NCBI GenBank assembly: GCA_015472025.1
Contig: BNHL01000001.1
Coordinates: 5,320,001-5,384,000 of the forward strand
Direction: 5' to 3'
Source: Cytophagales bacterium WSM2-2
GTDB taxonomy: Bacteria > Bacteroidota > Bacteroidia > Cytophagales > Cyclobacteriaceae
Length of the DNA: 64,000 bases
Part shown: piece by piece, positions 44,354-53,224 of the stretch
How the letters are laid out: every line of letters begins with the position of its first letter
How positions within the stretch are numbered: the first letter of the stretch is position 1
Translations under genes and position numbers: made by a program
The notes under the pieces: generated by a model
Told to the model about the DNA's origin: nothing
Database searches by the model: none
Seen by the model: only the letters and a program-made list of their open reading frames with translations

Positions 44354-46720
44354 TTACTCGTATCTCAGACTCCTTACGGGATTTACCATTGCCGCTTTGG
44401 CTGAATGATAGCTCACGGTCAGCATCGATACTGCGAGGCATATGATAGCGGCTACGATAAGAGTAAAGCTTCCTACTTCAACATGATAAGCATATGATTT
44501 AAGCCACCAGTCCATGGCATACCATCCTAGCGGGCATCCAATCAGTGCCGCTATTAATACGAGCCATGCAAATTCGCGCGCCATTAGTTGCATTAGTCCC
44601 GGAACGCTTGCACCCATCACTTTGCGTACGCCCAATTCTTTAGTTCGTTGCTCTGCGGAAAATGCCGATAATCCAAACAATCCAAGGCATGATATGATAA
44701 TCGAGAGTACTGAAAAATAGTTGAAGAGCTTTCCGAAGCGATCTTCCGTCTTATACAAATTTTCCCAGTCCTGATCCAGTTGATGCGATTCGAAAGGATA
44801 GGAAGCTGCATATCGCTTGTTGATTTTCTCCAAGGCAGCTTGGGCACCCGTCATCTGTCCTGGTTTGTATTTCACAAAAATGACATTGAACCAACCGCTG
44901 TCATAAAGCATAAACAAAGGGTCAACCTTAGCGTGTACCGACTGGAAATGGAAGTCCTTTACAACACCAATGATCTTTCCCTTCTTGTTTCCCCACAATG
45001 TCAAAGGCTGGTCAATCGCGTTCTCTTCGAACCCCATTGCTTTCGCTCCTGCTTCGTTCACAATAAAATTGGCTGTATCTGAAGTAAACTCTTGCTTAAA
45101 TGAGCGTCCAAATTTCATCTGCATACCCAGGGTTTTGATGAAGTTGTAATCCACTGAAAAATTGGAGAACAGTATTTTCTCTTTCGGATCCTTACCCGTC
45201 CATTCAAGCCCGGATGTTGAATTCCCAAAATCAATCGGGTTGGCACTTGATAATGAGGCCGATTCAATAGCAGGATCTTGTAGTAACTCCTGGCGAATAG
45301 CTTCAGAATGTTTACGCATGTCGCTCTTCATCCACATATAGGTCACACCATTTCGTTCCAGCCCTATGTCCTTGCTCCGGATAAAATTCAACTGGCGGAG
45401 CACGACCAATGTGCTGATGATCAAAATAATTGAAAGTGAGAATTGAGTTACAACTAAAATCTTACGGAACATGGACGCGTTGCCTCCGCTTTTGATCTGC
45501 CCCTTTAAAACACTCGCCGGGTTAAAACCAGAGATGTACAATGCCGGATAACTTCCTGATATGATTCCTGTGAAAAAAATCACTGACACCAGAATGATCA
45601 ACGGTTGTCCCGTCAGTAAATCAAGTGAAATGCTTTTCCCCGCAATGTCATTGAAAAGTGGCAGCATCAGATAACTGATTCCGATAGCCAGGATAGCAGA
45701 AAAGACAACCATCATCATTGACTCGGTCATGAACTGGAAAGTCAACTGGGTTTTAACCGCCCCAACCGTTTTACGCAGCCCGACTTCCTTTGCCCGCTTG
45801 GTCGATCGTGCTGTAGTCAAGTTCATGAAGTTGATACTCGCAATAACCAGCACCAAAATTCCAACCCCGAAAAATATCCTCACCTGTTCGATTCTTCCAC
45901 CTGTCAGTTTCCCGTTTTCATACTTTCCATAGAGATATGCATCTTTCAGAGGTGTGATAAAAAGATCTGTGTTTTTGCTGTCTTGTGTATGGTTATTGAT
46001 TTCATGTCTTAGTTTTTCATCCACCAATTTCCAGTCTGCTTTCTCTGTGAGAAGAATATTTGTTCGGATGTTATTATTGCCCCATTGGCCAAGCCAGTTC
46101 TTATTTTTGTTGAAATACCACTCAAAAGGCAATAGGAAATCGAATTTCAAGGACGAAGTAGGTGGAATCTCCGCTAGTATCCCTGTAACTGTAAAACTTT
46201 CTCCTGCATCCATGACAAAAGTCTTTCCCATTGCGTCATCATCACCGAAGAATTTCTGCGCCATTTTTTGACTAATGACAATCGAGTGAATGTCTTTTAA
46301 ACAAGTTTTGCTATCTCCCTTTATCAGGGGATAGGAATGCATCATCGTAAAATCCTGATCGACAAACCGACCCTTCTCATAAAAATTCTTTTCACCAACC
46401 TGAAACAGGCGTGTTTCTTCCCATGTGATGCGCGTTGCCATTTCAATTTCCGGGAAGCGTTCTTTCAGCACTGGAGCCATTGGGCCAGGAGTTGAACTAA
46501 AAGTATAAATCTGACCTCCTGAATAGGTTTGGTTCTCCATGATTTTGTACAAGCGGTCCTTGTCTGCATGGAAAGCATCCATCTTCAATTCATCATTCAC
46601 CCACAGGAAAATGATGAGGCTACACGATATACCAAAAGCGAGCCCAACAATATTGATGAATGAAAATGCCTTGTTCCTCAATAGATTTCGGAACGTAATG
46701 AGAAGGTAATTTTTGATCAT
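44354..46720 (-). CDS. large ABC permease of the MacB/FtsX type
   Basis: A 788-residue protein with the Bacteroidota two-half FtsX layout. The first half has an N-terminal helix (FSFINIVGLAFGISCSLIIF), a periplasmic MacB-type domain (about 45-280) and three helices (IRIFFGVGILVLVIASINFM region). The second half has a helix near 420, another periplasmic domain, and three helices up to the end, whose last segment reads LRYE. RSTKRAKEVGLRKTVGA and RTKELGVRKVMGASV are the coupling loops for the ATPase. No ATPase gene lies beside it; one must be supplied in trans. Such permeases often serve in peptide defence or lipoprotein traffic, but the substrate is unknown. Confidence 0.88.
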   Translation of the reverse strand: MIKNYLLITFRNLLRNKAFSFINIVGLAFGISCSLIIFLWVNDELKMDAFHADKDRLYKIMENQTYSGGQIYTFSSTPGPMAPVLKERFPEIEMATRITWEETRLFQVGEKNFYEKGRFVDQDFTMMHSYPLIKGDSKTCLKDIHSIVISQKMAQKFFGDDDAMGKTFVMDAGESFTVTGILAEIPPTSSLKFDFLLPFEWYFNKNKNWLGQWGNNNIRTNILLTEKADWKLVDEKLRHEINNHTQDSKNTDLFITPLKDAYLYGKYENGKLTGGRIEQVRIFFGVGILVLVIASINFMNLTTARSTKRAKEVGLRKTVGAVKTQLTFQFMTESMMMVVFSAILAIGISYLMLPLFNDIAGKSISLDLLTGQPLIILVSVIFFTGIISGSYPALYISGFNPASVLKGQIKSGGNASMFRKILVVTQFSLSIILIISTLVVLRQLNFIRSKDIGLERNGVTYMWMKSDMRKHSEAIRQELLQDPAIESASLSSANPIDFGNSTSGLEWTGKDPKEKILFSNFSVDYNFIKTLGMQMKFGRSFKQEFTSDTANFIVNEAGAKAMGFEENAIDQPLTLWGNKKGKIIGVVKDFHFQSVHAKVDPLFMLYDSGWFNVIFVKYKPGQMTGAQAALEKINKRYAASYPFESHQLDQDWENLYKTEDRFGKLFNYFSVLSIIISCLGLFGLSAFSAEQRTKELGVRKVMGASVPGLMQLMAREFAWLVLIAALIGCPLGWYAMDWWLKSYAYHVEVGSFTLIVAAIICLAVSMLTVSYHSAKAAMVNPVRSLRYE

Positions 46721-46800
46721 GGCCTGGGATTTTTAGTGATGGACATTTAACACTGGGAAAGGTTGCATTAGACATACCCCCTTCCAGTCAAAAGGTTACA

Positions 46801-49800
46801 CTAAGCCCTGCTGGCCCTTAGTCTTATGAAAAAAGACGTTCCGATTCCGGACGATTCAAATCCAATCGTTCCACCCATTTGCTCTATTCCCTGTTTGGCA
46901 ATGGCTAGACCAAGGCCGGAACCAGTTTCCTTAGTACTGAAATGCGGCAGGAAAATCTTGTCTTTAAGCTCCGCAGGAATCCCCAGCCCGTTGTCTCGAA
47001 AAGTAACTGTTATATCTTTTTCCTCACGGCTAACATTGATATTGACTTTCACACGTTCGCCTTTAGCTGATTGCAAGCCATTAAGAATAATATTTGAAAA
47101 AATTCTCCCCAGTAGCTGCTCATCTCCTTCTGCAAAAATCAAATCAGTTTTGCTATCCAGGCTGACAATACCAAGAGTATGATTTTCGAAAAGTGAAACT
47201 GTCTTCCTTAAAATACTATTGACCTCTACTCTTGCAATCAATGGAGCCGGCATTGTCGCAAAGGCACTAAACGAACCCGCAATACCGTTTAGTGTTTCGA
47301 CTTGTGCCAGGAGCGTCTGAACTGAGTTCTCGGTCTTTTCTTTCGTAAGCTCGCCTTTAATCATTGAACGTTCCATTTGCTGAAGGGTGAGCTTCATAGG
47401 CGTCAGTGGATTTTTGATTTCATGCGCCACCTGTTTGGCTATTTCTCGCCAGGCACTCTCCTTCTCTTTTCGCGCCAATTCCGTTTTGCTTTGATCCAGG
47501 TTAGCAAGCATCCGGTTATATTCTCTTACCATACGACCAATTTCATCGTTGGCAGTCCACTCGATCGGTTGATTGCTGGCAAGTGATGTAGTATTCAGTT
47601 TTCTTGCAATGAACCGCAGCGGTGATGTCAGCTTACCAATGGCATTAGCTGCAAAAAGTGAAAACAAAATAAATACTACTGTAAAAGTGACGAGTATATT
47701 CGAAATGACTCCTGATTTTAGTCCCTCTGTTGTTGAATTAAAAAAAGGAAGTTCTAGGATACCCAATAATTTTCCTGCACTTGATTTAATTGCAAATAAA
47801 GAATTGTTGTATTGAAGTGCCCCGATTTCGCTCGTCACCCGCACAGCATTATAATTCTCAGTATTTATTTTTTCCCACGCACTCCGAGCAGGCAACGGCA
47901 TAATTAACTTGTTTTTAAAAATGGCAGGTTGACTGGAAACGACTTGCTCACCGGCAGGGCTATACAAATTCACATCCAGGCTTGTTGCCTGGGTAATTTC
48001 CCTAACCCGGTCCTTGATCAAGTTATTAATGTTTAGTGAATCTGATCTCACTTGTTCCATCTCGGCCGACAAACTTTCTGCAATTGCCAGGCCTTTACCC
48101 TCAATCTCCCTTTCAGATTGCGTGTCATTCGAGACCGTAATCATTCTCATGGCAATAACGCTCACAGCGATCAACGGAAGAACAAAGGCCATGTAAGCAA
48201 AGACCTGGATACGTGCCGAATAATTCAGTGTACTCCTTTGCGCTAAGTGGCGGAGTAAGTAAAAAGTCAAAAAACCAAAAATCAAAATAATACCAAGCAC
48301 GAAGAGAAATGAGAAATTAGCAAGCACTCCAAACCACGGGTAAGTTCTAGTCGCTAAAACGATACGTTTATCCGTTTCATCCGATGCTCCTACTAATAAA
48401 TAATCACTTTTTTTAATGCCAGAAGTATAGAGTAAGTTGTCGCGAAGTAGTCCCACTTCAAAATCACGATCGTAATTGAAGCTGCCATACTGATCGATAA
48501 TTCTGTTCTCACTGAATGCAGCATAGCTGACGTCTTTACTACGCAACGACTGCGCAAACCGATTGTCAGACAACAGTTCCGGGTACACTTGATGAGGAAC
48601 AATTCGCTTCAGTGAAAGATCAAGAACAACATAACCGCGTACCGAAGCATTACTCTTTACTGGGATCACAGCCAGATATCTCTTGAGTGCTTTTACGTTA
48701 GCATTCCTGATCAGGTAAACACCTTCTGAGCCCGTTTTGCTGGCTTCCGCCTGAAATGATTTTATTGTAGTGGCAAAGTCGATCGTTGACTCCGCATCTG
48801 CCGGGCTACCATCAGCATGATACAGGTTAATAGTGATAGAATACCGGTCGAAGTAATCACTCAAATAGACTTGCCTCACTTTCTGTCTGGCTTGATTTTT
48901 AGAAAGTAACGGACTCTCAATACTAGCAACGAGAAACAAATCATTTGATACCTTACGTCCGGCTTGCTCAAGCAAATATTCACCTAGCACATCATTGCTG
49001 ATCAATGCGGCAGCAGTGCGCAACATCGATTTCAATTTTCGTTCTTCCGAAAATCTCCAGATTCCCCAAGTCGCCTGGCTAGAATAGGCGATGATACCAA
49101 TCATAATAAACGGAAAAGTACGATAGCCGATCCGGGCCAATGAGCGATAGTAGTTCGTAAAAAAAAGGATGATAAAATAGCTGGTTCCGACAAGTATTGT
49201 TGGCCAGTAGTTAAGTTCCGAAAACAAGAAATACACAATAAAAATCAAGGCAGCAGCAGTCAGGCAGAAGATAAATTCCTTTGGTCTAACAAGCAGCTTT
49301 GCCAATCGAATAAAGCTATGAACGAAGAAAAAAGAGGCAAGGCAACCGAGCAACAACGCCCCAAGAGCAATCGATCGAATCCCATCAAAATTCACACTAG
49401 CTGTAATATCAATTGGAATTATTGAATCGTGAAAAATAGCTTCAACAAATAGGTGAGGAAACAGAAAAGAGAAATAAGAAGCCGTTAGAAAAAAAACTCC
49501 GGCAAGCCATCGGTTCCTCTTCGACCGCCAAACGGGAAACCTAATGAAATCCATGCGTGAATAGACTCGGAAGAAATAAGCGCAGGAGACTGCTACTATT
49601 AACGAGTTGAGGAAAAAATCTCCAACAGAGGCATTAAACGAAGAAGACGCAAAGTGCTTTGGGTCAAAATAGCCCGAATAAATCCATCTTGCAGGAAACG
49701 TGAGTTGCACCATAGCAATCCTCATGAGAGCCAATACGCCAAACAGGCTAATGAATGCAGTGAGATATTTTTTTTGTTCATGAAGTCTCCTAATCCAAAC

Positions 49801-50409
49801 CCACACACCAGCGATCGCAAGTAATATAGACGTTGTCGCGAGAATAACTGAGACAGGATTCGTTATGAATGCATCTCTCTCTTTCTGAATCTTGAAGAGG
49901 CAAGTGCCGCTGGTAGTCGTGACCGGGGTTCCATCCGGATGCTGAGCATTTAAAATTTTGATTCCGTCATATGGAAAAATCCTTTTATTCCATGAGGATG
50001 TCAAATATTGATTCACCAGATCATAACCAGTCTGCAATGGAATAACACCAATCAGGAAAACGTCACTTGAAATACTTTTTTTATACACCAACAAGTCGCT
50101 GCGTGAGGACTGGATTAATTTCCAATCAAATACTCCTTCGCAATCGCGGACTTCGATGACCGGATATACTTTACTCCAACGAGTAATTTTTCCTTTCTCT
50201 ACAAGGTAAAAAGCATGAGATCGCTCCGACCACTTTGAAGATTCCATCCGCTCAGATTCTTTCAATAAAGAAATTATTTCTATCGAAAGATTTGAGCTTA
50301 CCTCGTGAGCCAAAGACTCATCCGAAAAGGCACTTCGTTTACTAGTGTCCCATCCGATGGCAGCTACCAGAAATAAAGCTGATGTAATAAGAAGAATCAA
50401 ATATTTCAT
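46801..50409 (-). CDS. large polytopic sensor histidine kinase (NtrY-like core)
   Basis: A 1202-residue kinase. The N-terminus holds one helix, then a short periplasmic part, and about eight helices across residues 180-460. A second sensory part follows (about 470-690), then two helices, a third sensory part and a last helix before a HAMP domain (KLTSPLRFIARKLN). HisKA has AKQVAHEIKNPLTPMKL with His996, as in NtrY-type kinases; the HATPase has NIILNGLQSAKGE and DNGLGI with GSGLGLAIAKQ. No response regulator is adjacent. It lies between the respiratory operon and the permease. The stimulus is unknown. Confidence 0.88.
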   Translation of the reverse strand: MKYLILLITSALFLVAAIGWDTSKRSAFSDESLAHEVSSNLSIEIISLLKESERMESSKWSERSHAFYLVEKGKITRWSKVYPVIEVRDCEGVFDWKLIQSSRSDLLVYKKSISSDVFLIGVIPLQTGYDLVNQYLTSSWNKRIFPYDGIKILNAQHPDGTPVTTTSGTCLFKIQKERDAFITNPVSVILATTSILLAIAGVWVWIRRLHEQKKYLTAFISLFGVLALMRIAMVQLTFPARWIYSGYFDPKHFASSSFNASVGDFFLNSLIVAVSCAYFFRVYSRMDFIRFPVWRSKRNRWLAGVFFLTASYFSFLFPHLFVEAIFHDSIIPIDITASVNFDGIRSIALGALLLGCLASFFFVHSFIRLAKLLVRPKEFIFCLTAAALIFIVYFLFSELNYWPTILVGTSYFIILFFTNYYRSLARIGYRTFPFIMIGIIAYSSQATWGIWRFSEERKLKSMLRTAAALISNDVLGEYLLEQAGRKVSNDLFLVASIESPLLSKNQARQKVRQVYLSDYFDRYSITINLYHADGSPADAESTIDFATTIKSFQAEASKTGSEGVYLIRNANVKALKRYLAVIPVKSNASVRGYVVLDLSLKRIVPHQVYPELLSDNRFAQSLRSKDVSYAAFSENRIIDQYGSFNYDRDFEVGLLRDNLLYTSGIKKSDYLLVGASDETDKRIVLATRTYPWFGVLANFSFLFVLGIILIFGFLTFYLLRHLAQRSTLNYSARIQVFAYMAFVLPLIAVSVIAMRMITVSNDTQSEREIEGKGLAIAESLSAEMEQVRSDSLNINNLIKDRVREITQATSLDVNLYSPAGEQVVSSQPAIFKNKLIMPLPARSAWEKINTENYNAVRVTSEIGALQYNNSLFAIKSSAGKLLGILELPFFNSTTEGLKSGVISNILVTFTVVFILFSLFAANAIGKLTSPLRFIARKLNTTSLASNQPIEWTANDEIGRMVREYNRMLANLDQSKTELARKEKESAWREIAKQVAHEIKNPLTPMKLTLQQMERSMIKGELTKEKTENSVQTLLAQVETLNGIAGSFSAFATMPAPLIARVEVNSILRKTVSLFENHTLGIVSLDSKTDLIFAEGDEQLLGRIFSNIILNGLQSAKGERVKVNINVSREEKDITVTFRDNGLGIPAELKDKIFLPHFSTKETGSGLGLAIAKQGIEQMGGTIGFESSGIGTSFFIRLRASRA

Positions 50410-50456
50410 GAGGGCAACAAGTTAAACCTACATGAATTTCGGGAGAGAAAAAACGG

Positions 50457-50822
50457 TTAATCCTGATTTTGAAGGCCGCCAAACCAATAAAGAAACAAGA
50501 TTCGCGAATAGCGGAAGGTGACGGGTATAAAAAGTATGGCTGAGATAATAACGGCTACAATGTAAACCCATTCCGGTGGATCAAATCCAAAGTACAGTAT
50601 CAATGATACGGCCGCAAAAATCGTTACTGTAAATGCGTAGCTGACATACAATGCTCCAAAATAAAATCCAGGCTCGGGTTCAAAACTTGCTTCACATTTT
50701 TCACATACTTGGTTCATCTCCGTGAACCTGTTGAATTGTCGAAGGGGATGCTTGAAGATATAACCTTCCCGGCAGCGTGGACACCTACCCTGCCAGATTG
50801 CTTTCAACCGATTTCTCTGCAT
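50457..50822 (-). CDS. DUF983 zinc-ribbon membrane protein
   Basis: A 121-residue protein with two CxxC pairs (RCPRCREG and VCEKCEAS) that should form a zinc ribbon, then FEPEPGFYFGALYVSYAFTV, the DUF983 signature, and two membrane helices. The family often sits in or beside oxidase operons. The start is ATG 50822; the longer frame from 50903 would cover most of the upstream gene. It overlaps that gene by 38 bases. It is the last gene of the long operon. The role in oxidase assembly is inferred. Confidence 0.85.
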   Translation of the reverse strand: MQRNRLKAIWQGRCPRCREGYIFKHPLRQFNRFTEMNQVCEKCEASFEPEPGFYFGALYVSYAFTVTIFAAVSLILYFGFDPPEWVYIVAVIISAILFIPVTFRYSRILFLYWFGGLQNQD

Positions 50823-51039
50823 TGCGTTTGCTGGTTCGATACCAAAGGAAGGCCAGAAGGCTAATAAAAAGATATGGCGCAAAGAATAAATACAATATGC
50901 CAAAATTGATTCCGGCCGCTATGCCAATATTTCCATTACTAATATTATTCTCCAATGTTGCACGGCACATAGCGCATTGCGCCAAAACATCGGCATTGCT
51001 CAGAGCCATTACGACAATTAAAACGGCTACTTTTTTCAT
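50785..51039 (-). CDS. small membrane protein with N-terminal CxxC
   Basis: 84 residues. A signal peptide (MKKVAVLIVVMALSNADVLA) leads to a mature N-terminus reading QCAMCRATLENN, a CxxC just outside the membrane, followed by one or two helices (ILYLFFAPYLFISLLAFLWY) and a basic tail. LAQC is a poor lipobox because Gln is at -1, so signal peptidase I cleavage is likelier. The start ATG 51039 overlaps the DUF420 stop by 4 bases. I know no named family; the context points to oxidase assembly, perhaps copper or thiol handling. Confidence 0.75.
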   Translation of the reverse strand: MKKVAVLIVVMALSNADVLAQCAMCRATLENNISNGNIGIAAGINFGILYLFFAPYLFISLLAFLWYRTSKRNAEKSVESNLAG

Positions 51040-51554
51040 TGATAGTATGGGCTTATCATCAAATAGACGATCACACCGGTGACCGCAACATATAACCACA
51101 ATGGGAAAGTAAATTTAGCCAATCGCTTGTGCCTTTCAAAGTTGCCCGCGATGGCGCGCGAAAAGGTGAAAAGCACAAATGGAATCACGACCACTGACAA
51201 AGCGATATGTGTAACTAGGATGAAATAATAGACATACCGGATGAAGCCCTCTCCACCGTAATGCGTTTCATCACTGGTAACATGATAAAGGATATACATG
51301 ACCAGGAAGGATGCCGACAAGCCAATACATATTTTATTCAGTAATTCATGTCTTGCCCGGTTTCCGTTCTTAATCGCAAAGAAAGAGGTGGTAAGCAAGA
51401 TTGCCGTCAACCCATTAATAGTTGCATAGACTGGTGGCAGGAATGAAAGGTCATAACCCGGAACCTTCAACCGGAACAGCGCAGCAACAGCGACAGGGAT
51501 GACAACTGAAAGAACGATAATCAGTTTCTTGTAAGGCTCAGGTTTTTCCGTCAT
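51036..51554 (-). CDS. DUF420 membrane protein
   Basis: A 172-residue protein with about five helices and the DUF420 features: PPVYATINGLTAILL, HELLNKICIGLSASFLV, YYFILVTHIALSVVVIPFV and HKRLAKFTFPLWLYVAVTGVI. His residues in the helices could bind metal or heme. The family sits next to SCO and oxidase genes in several phyla; some members are linked to oxidase assembly. It overlaps the small CxxC gene by 4 bases. Function not proven. Confidence 0.88.
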   Translation of the reverse strand: MTEKPEPYKKLIIVLSVVIPVAVAALFRLKVPGYDLSFLPPVYATINGLTAILLTTSFFAIKNGNRARHELLNKICIGLSASFLVMYILYHVTSDETHYGGEGFIRYVYYFILVTHIALSVVVIPFVLFTFSRAIAGNFERHKRLAKFTFPLWLYVAVTGVIVYLMISPYYQ

Positions 51555-51555
51555 A

Positions 51556-52029
51556 TCAGTATTTCTTCAATAGAATTTTAAGTTCAACTTCCAGGCGATC
51601 CATTTCTTCACGATTGCCCGTTTTATAATATCCGCGAATTCTTCTTTGCTCGTCAATCAATACAACATTCCATGGGTTTTTCAGGAGAAGGATACATTTT
51701 TTATCCGCCCGGGTCCAGTCTTTAACAGAAACCAATTCAAAACGAACGCCAATATTTGCTGAAATTTTTTGAATCTCTGCAACATCAGTCACCAAGCTGT
51801 CATTAATCAATACTCCAGAGCTTCCTCCCCAACCCGCTTTCGAAAGCTGATCCTTTGATATAGAATACTGACCATCTGCTGGCAGGTTGCAATCAGCGGG
51901 CACTTCTTTAACTCCATCACTATAATAAACCGGAATATCGAAATGGTTCTTTCCAAAGAGTTTCAGAAATACAAAGACCAATACAGGAAGCAATAATGCC
52001 AGAAAAAGGTAGATGATCTTTTTGTTCAT
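51556..52029 (-). CDS. SCO-like thioredoxin-fold protein without the copper motif
   Basis: A 157-residue membrane-anchored protein: one N-terminal helix (IIYLFLALLLPVLVFVFLKLF), a stretch FDIPVYYSDGVKE typical of Bacteroidota SCO proteins, then a thioredoxin-like part with KCILLLKNPWNVVLIDEQRRIRGYYK. The position between subunit IV and DUF420 is where SCO1/SenC lies. SCO proteins deliver copper through CxxxC and a later His. Here only two isolated Cys remain, neither in a CxxxC, and the protein is shorter than usual. It is probably a degenerate or altered assembly factor. Confidence 0.72.
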   Translation of the reverse strand: MNKKIIYLFLALLLPVLVFVFLKLFGKNHFDIPVYYSDGVKEVPADCNLPADGQYSISKDQLSKAGWGGSSGVLINDSLVTDVAEIQKISANIGVRFELVSVKDWTRADKKCILLLKNPWNVVLIDEQRRIRGYYKTGNREEMDRLEVELKILLKKY

Positions 52030-52041
52030 GTCTTAACAATA

Positions 52042-52075
52042 AAGAAGGCTAAAGTTCTGCAACCTTAGCCTTCTT
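52042..52075 (-). promoter_or_regulatory. hairpin between subunit IV and the SCO-like gene
   Basis: An 11-bp perfect stem, 52042-52052 with 52065-52075 (AAGAAGGCTAA / TTAGCCTTCTT), and a 12-base loop. On the minus strand no T run follows, so it looks more like an mRNA-stability or processing element than a full terminator. It divides oxidase subunits from assembly genes. Confidence 0.5.
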
Positions 52076-52096
52076 GCAATGGAGTTCAAATTTTTC

Positions 52097-52435
52097 TTAG
52101 AAGTGAAGAAAGTTGATGTCGGACATTTTCATTCCTTCATACACAAATGCTACCAGCATCCAAATAATAAAGATGGTAGGAATCAGCACAGACCAAAGTA
52201 AAACTTTAGCCTCATACTTCAAGTGCATAAATTCACCTACGATATAACCTGCCTTGACAATAGTCATCACCACGAATATGGAGGTCTTCATTGTACCGGG
52301 AGCGAGCGTGAAAGCAACAATGAATTCAACAATCGTCACGGCAAGGAGAATGCCTGCCACCTTCCACAGATGAGCAATCTTTTCCTTGTTGGGGGGTAAT
52401 ACAATTACCTTGGGTTCATTAGAGTGGTGCGCCAT
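52097..52435 (-). CDS. cytochrome c oxidase subunit IV
   Basis: A small membrane subunit of the aa3 oxidase, 112 residues with three helices (VAGILLAVTIVEFIVAF, IFVVMTIVKAGYIVGEFMHL, VLIPTIFIIWMLVAFVY). GYIVGEFMHLKYE is the bacterial subunit IV pattern. The start is ATG 52435; the longer frame would overlap subunit III. Its 12-base gap to the long subunit III gene fits one operon. Confidence 0.9.
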   Translation of the reverse strand: MAHHSNEPKVIVLPPNKEKIAHLWKVAGILLAVTIVEFIVAFTLAPGTMKTSIFVVMTIVKAGYIVGEFMHLKYEAKVLLWSVLIPTIFIIWMLVAFVYEGMKMSDINFLHF

Positions 52436-52446
52436 GATTTTGAAAT

Positions 52447-53214
52447 TTATACGAGATAGTAGAATGTGAATACAAATACCCAAACCAGATCAACGAAGTG
52501 CCAGTACAAACCGACTTTCTCAACCATCTCGTAGCTTCCTCTACGATCGTACATACCAGTCACCGTTCTGTAATAAATCAGGAAGTTCAACATCACACCA
52601 CTGAACACGTGGAATCCGTGGAAACCTGTAATGAAGAAAAAGAAGTCTGCAAAAGCGTGCGGCCCGTATTGGTTTTCATGAAGGGTTGCTCCATGAATTA
52701 CTCTAGTTGTCCATTGACCATTGATAAATTCTTTTATTGTCGTTCCACCTTCTGTTCCAACAATGAAGTGTGTCCACTCCCAAGCCTGGCAGCTCAAGAA
52801 AGTGATACCACCGAGTATTGTCCAAAGCATCCATTTTTCAACTGCAGGGCGATCCATCCGATGACCAGCTTCCACAGCCAACACCATCGTCACACTGGAC
52901 ATGATCAACACGAATGTCATAATACCCACAAACACGAGTGGTAATTCAACACCATGCAAAAATGGAACTGCTTCAAATACTTTTTCAGGTACCGGCCAGT
53001 AGCTCTGTGAGAAGACAAATGCATGATGGTCTCCTGTAAAAGCTGGATGTTGAGAACGGATTAAACCGTAGGTAATCAATAGTCCTGAAAAAGTAAACGC
53101 ATCTGAAAGTAAGAAGAACCACATCATGAGTTTGCCGTAGCTTACTCCCATAGGTGATACTCCGCCATCCCAAACGCTTCTTCCCGGAACTGTTGTTGCT
53201 GTTGAATGTGACAT
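52447..53214 (-). CDS. cytochrome c oxidase subunit III, long form
   Basis: 255 residues with about six helices. Features of subunit III include WFFLLSDAFTFSGLL, GHRMDRPAVEKWMLW, QAWEWTHFI, ADFFFFITGFHGFHVFSGV and the final HFVDLVWVFVFTFYYLV. Subunit III steadies the oxidase and its proton route. A shorter subunit III gene lies just upstream; having two in tandem is usual for this phylum's operon. It does not bind redox centres. Confidence 0.93.
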   Translation of the reverse strand: MSHSTATTVPGRSVWDGGVSPMGVSYGKLMMWFFLLSDAFTFSGLLITYGLIRSQHPAFTGDHHAFVFSQSYWPVPEKVFEAVPFLHGVELPLVFVGIMTFVLIMSSVTMVLAVEAGHRMDRPAVEKWMLWTILGGITFLSCQAWEWTHFIVGTEGGTTIKEFINGQWTTRVIHGATLHENQYGPHAFADFFFFITGFHGFHVFSGVMLNFLIYYRTVTGMYDRRGSYEMVEKVGLYWHFVDLVWVFVFTFYYLV

Positions 53215-53224
53215 GTTGGTGAAT

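Noticed and set aside
46752-46788. Imperfect hairpin between the permease and kinase genes
   Set aside because: The stem has mismatches and no T tract on the minus strand; not convincing as a terminator.
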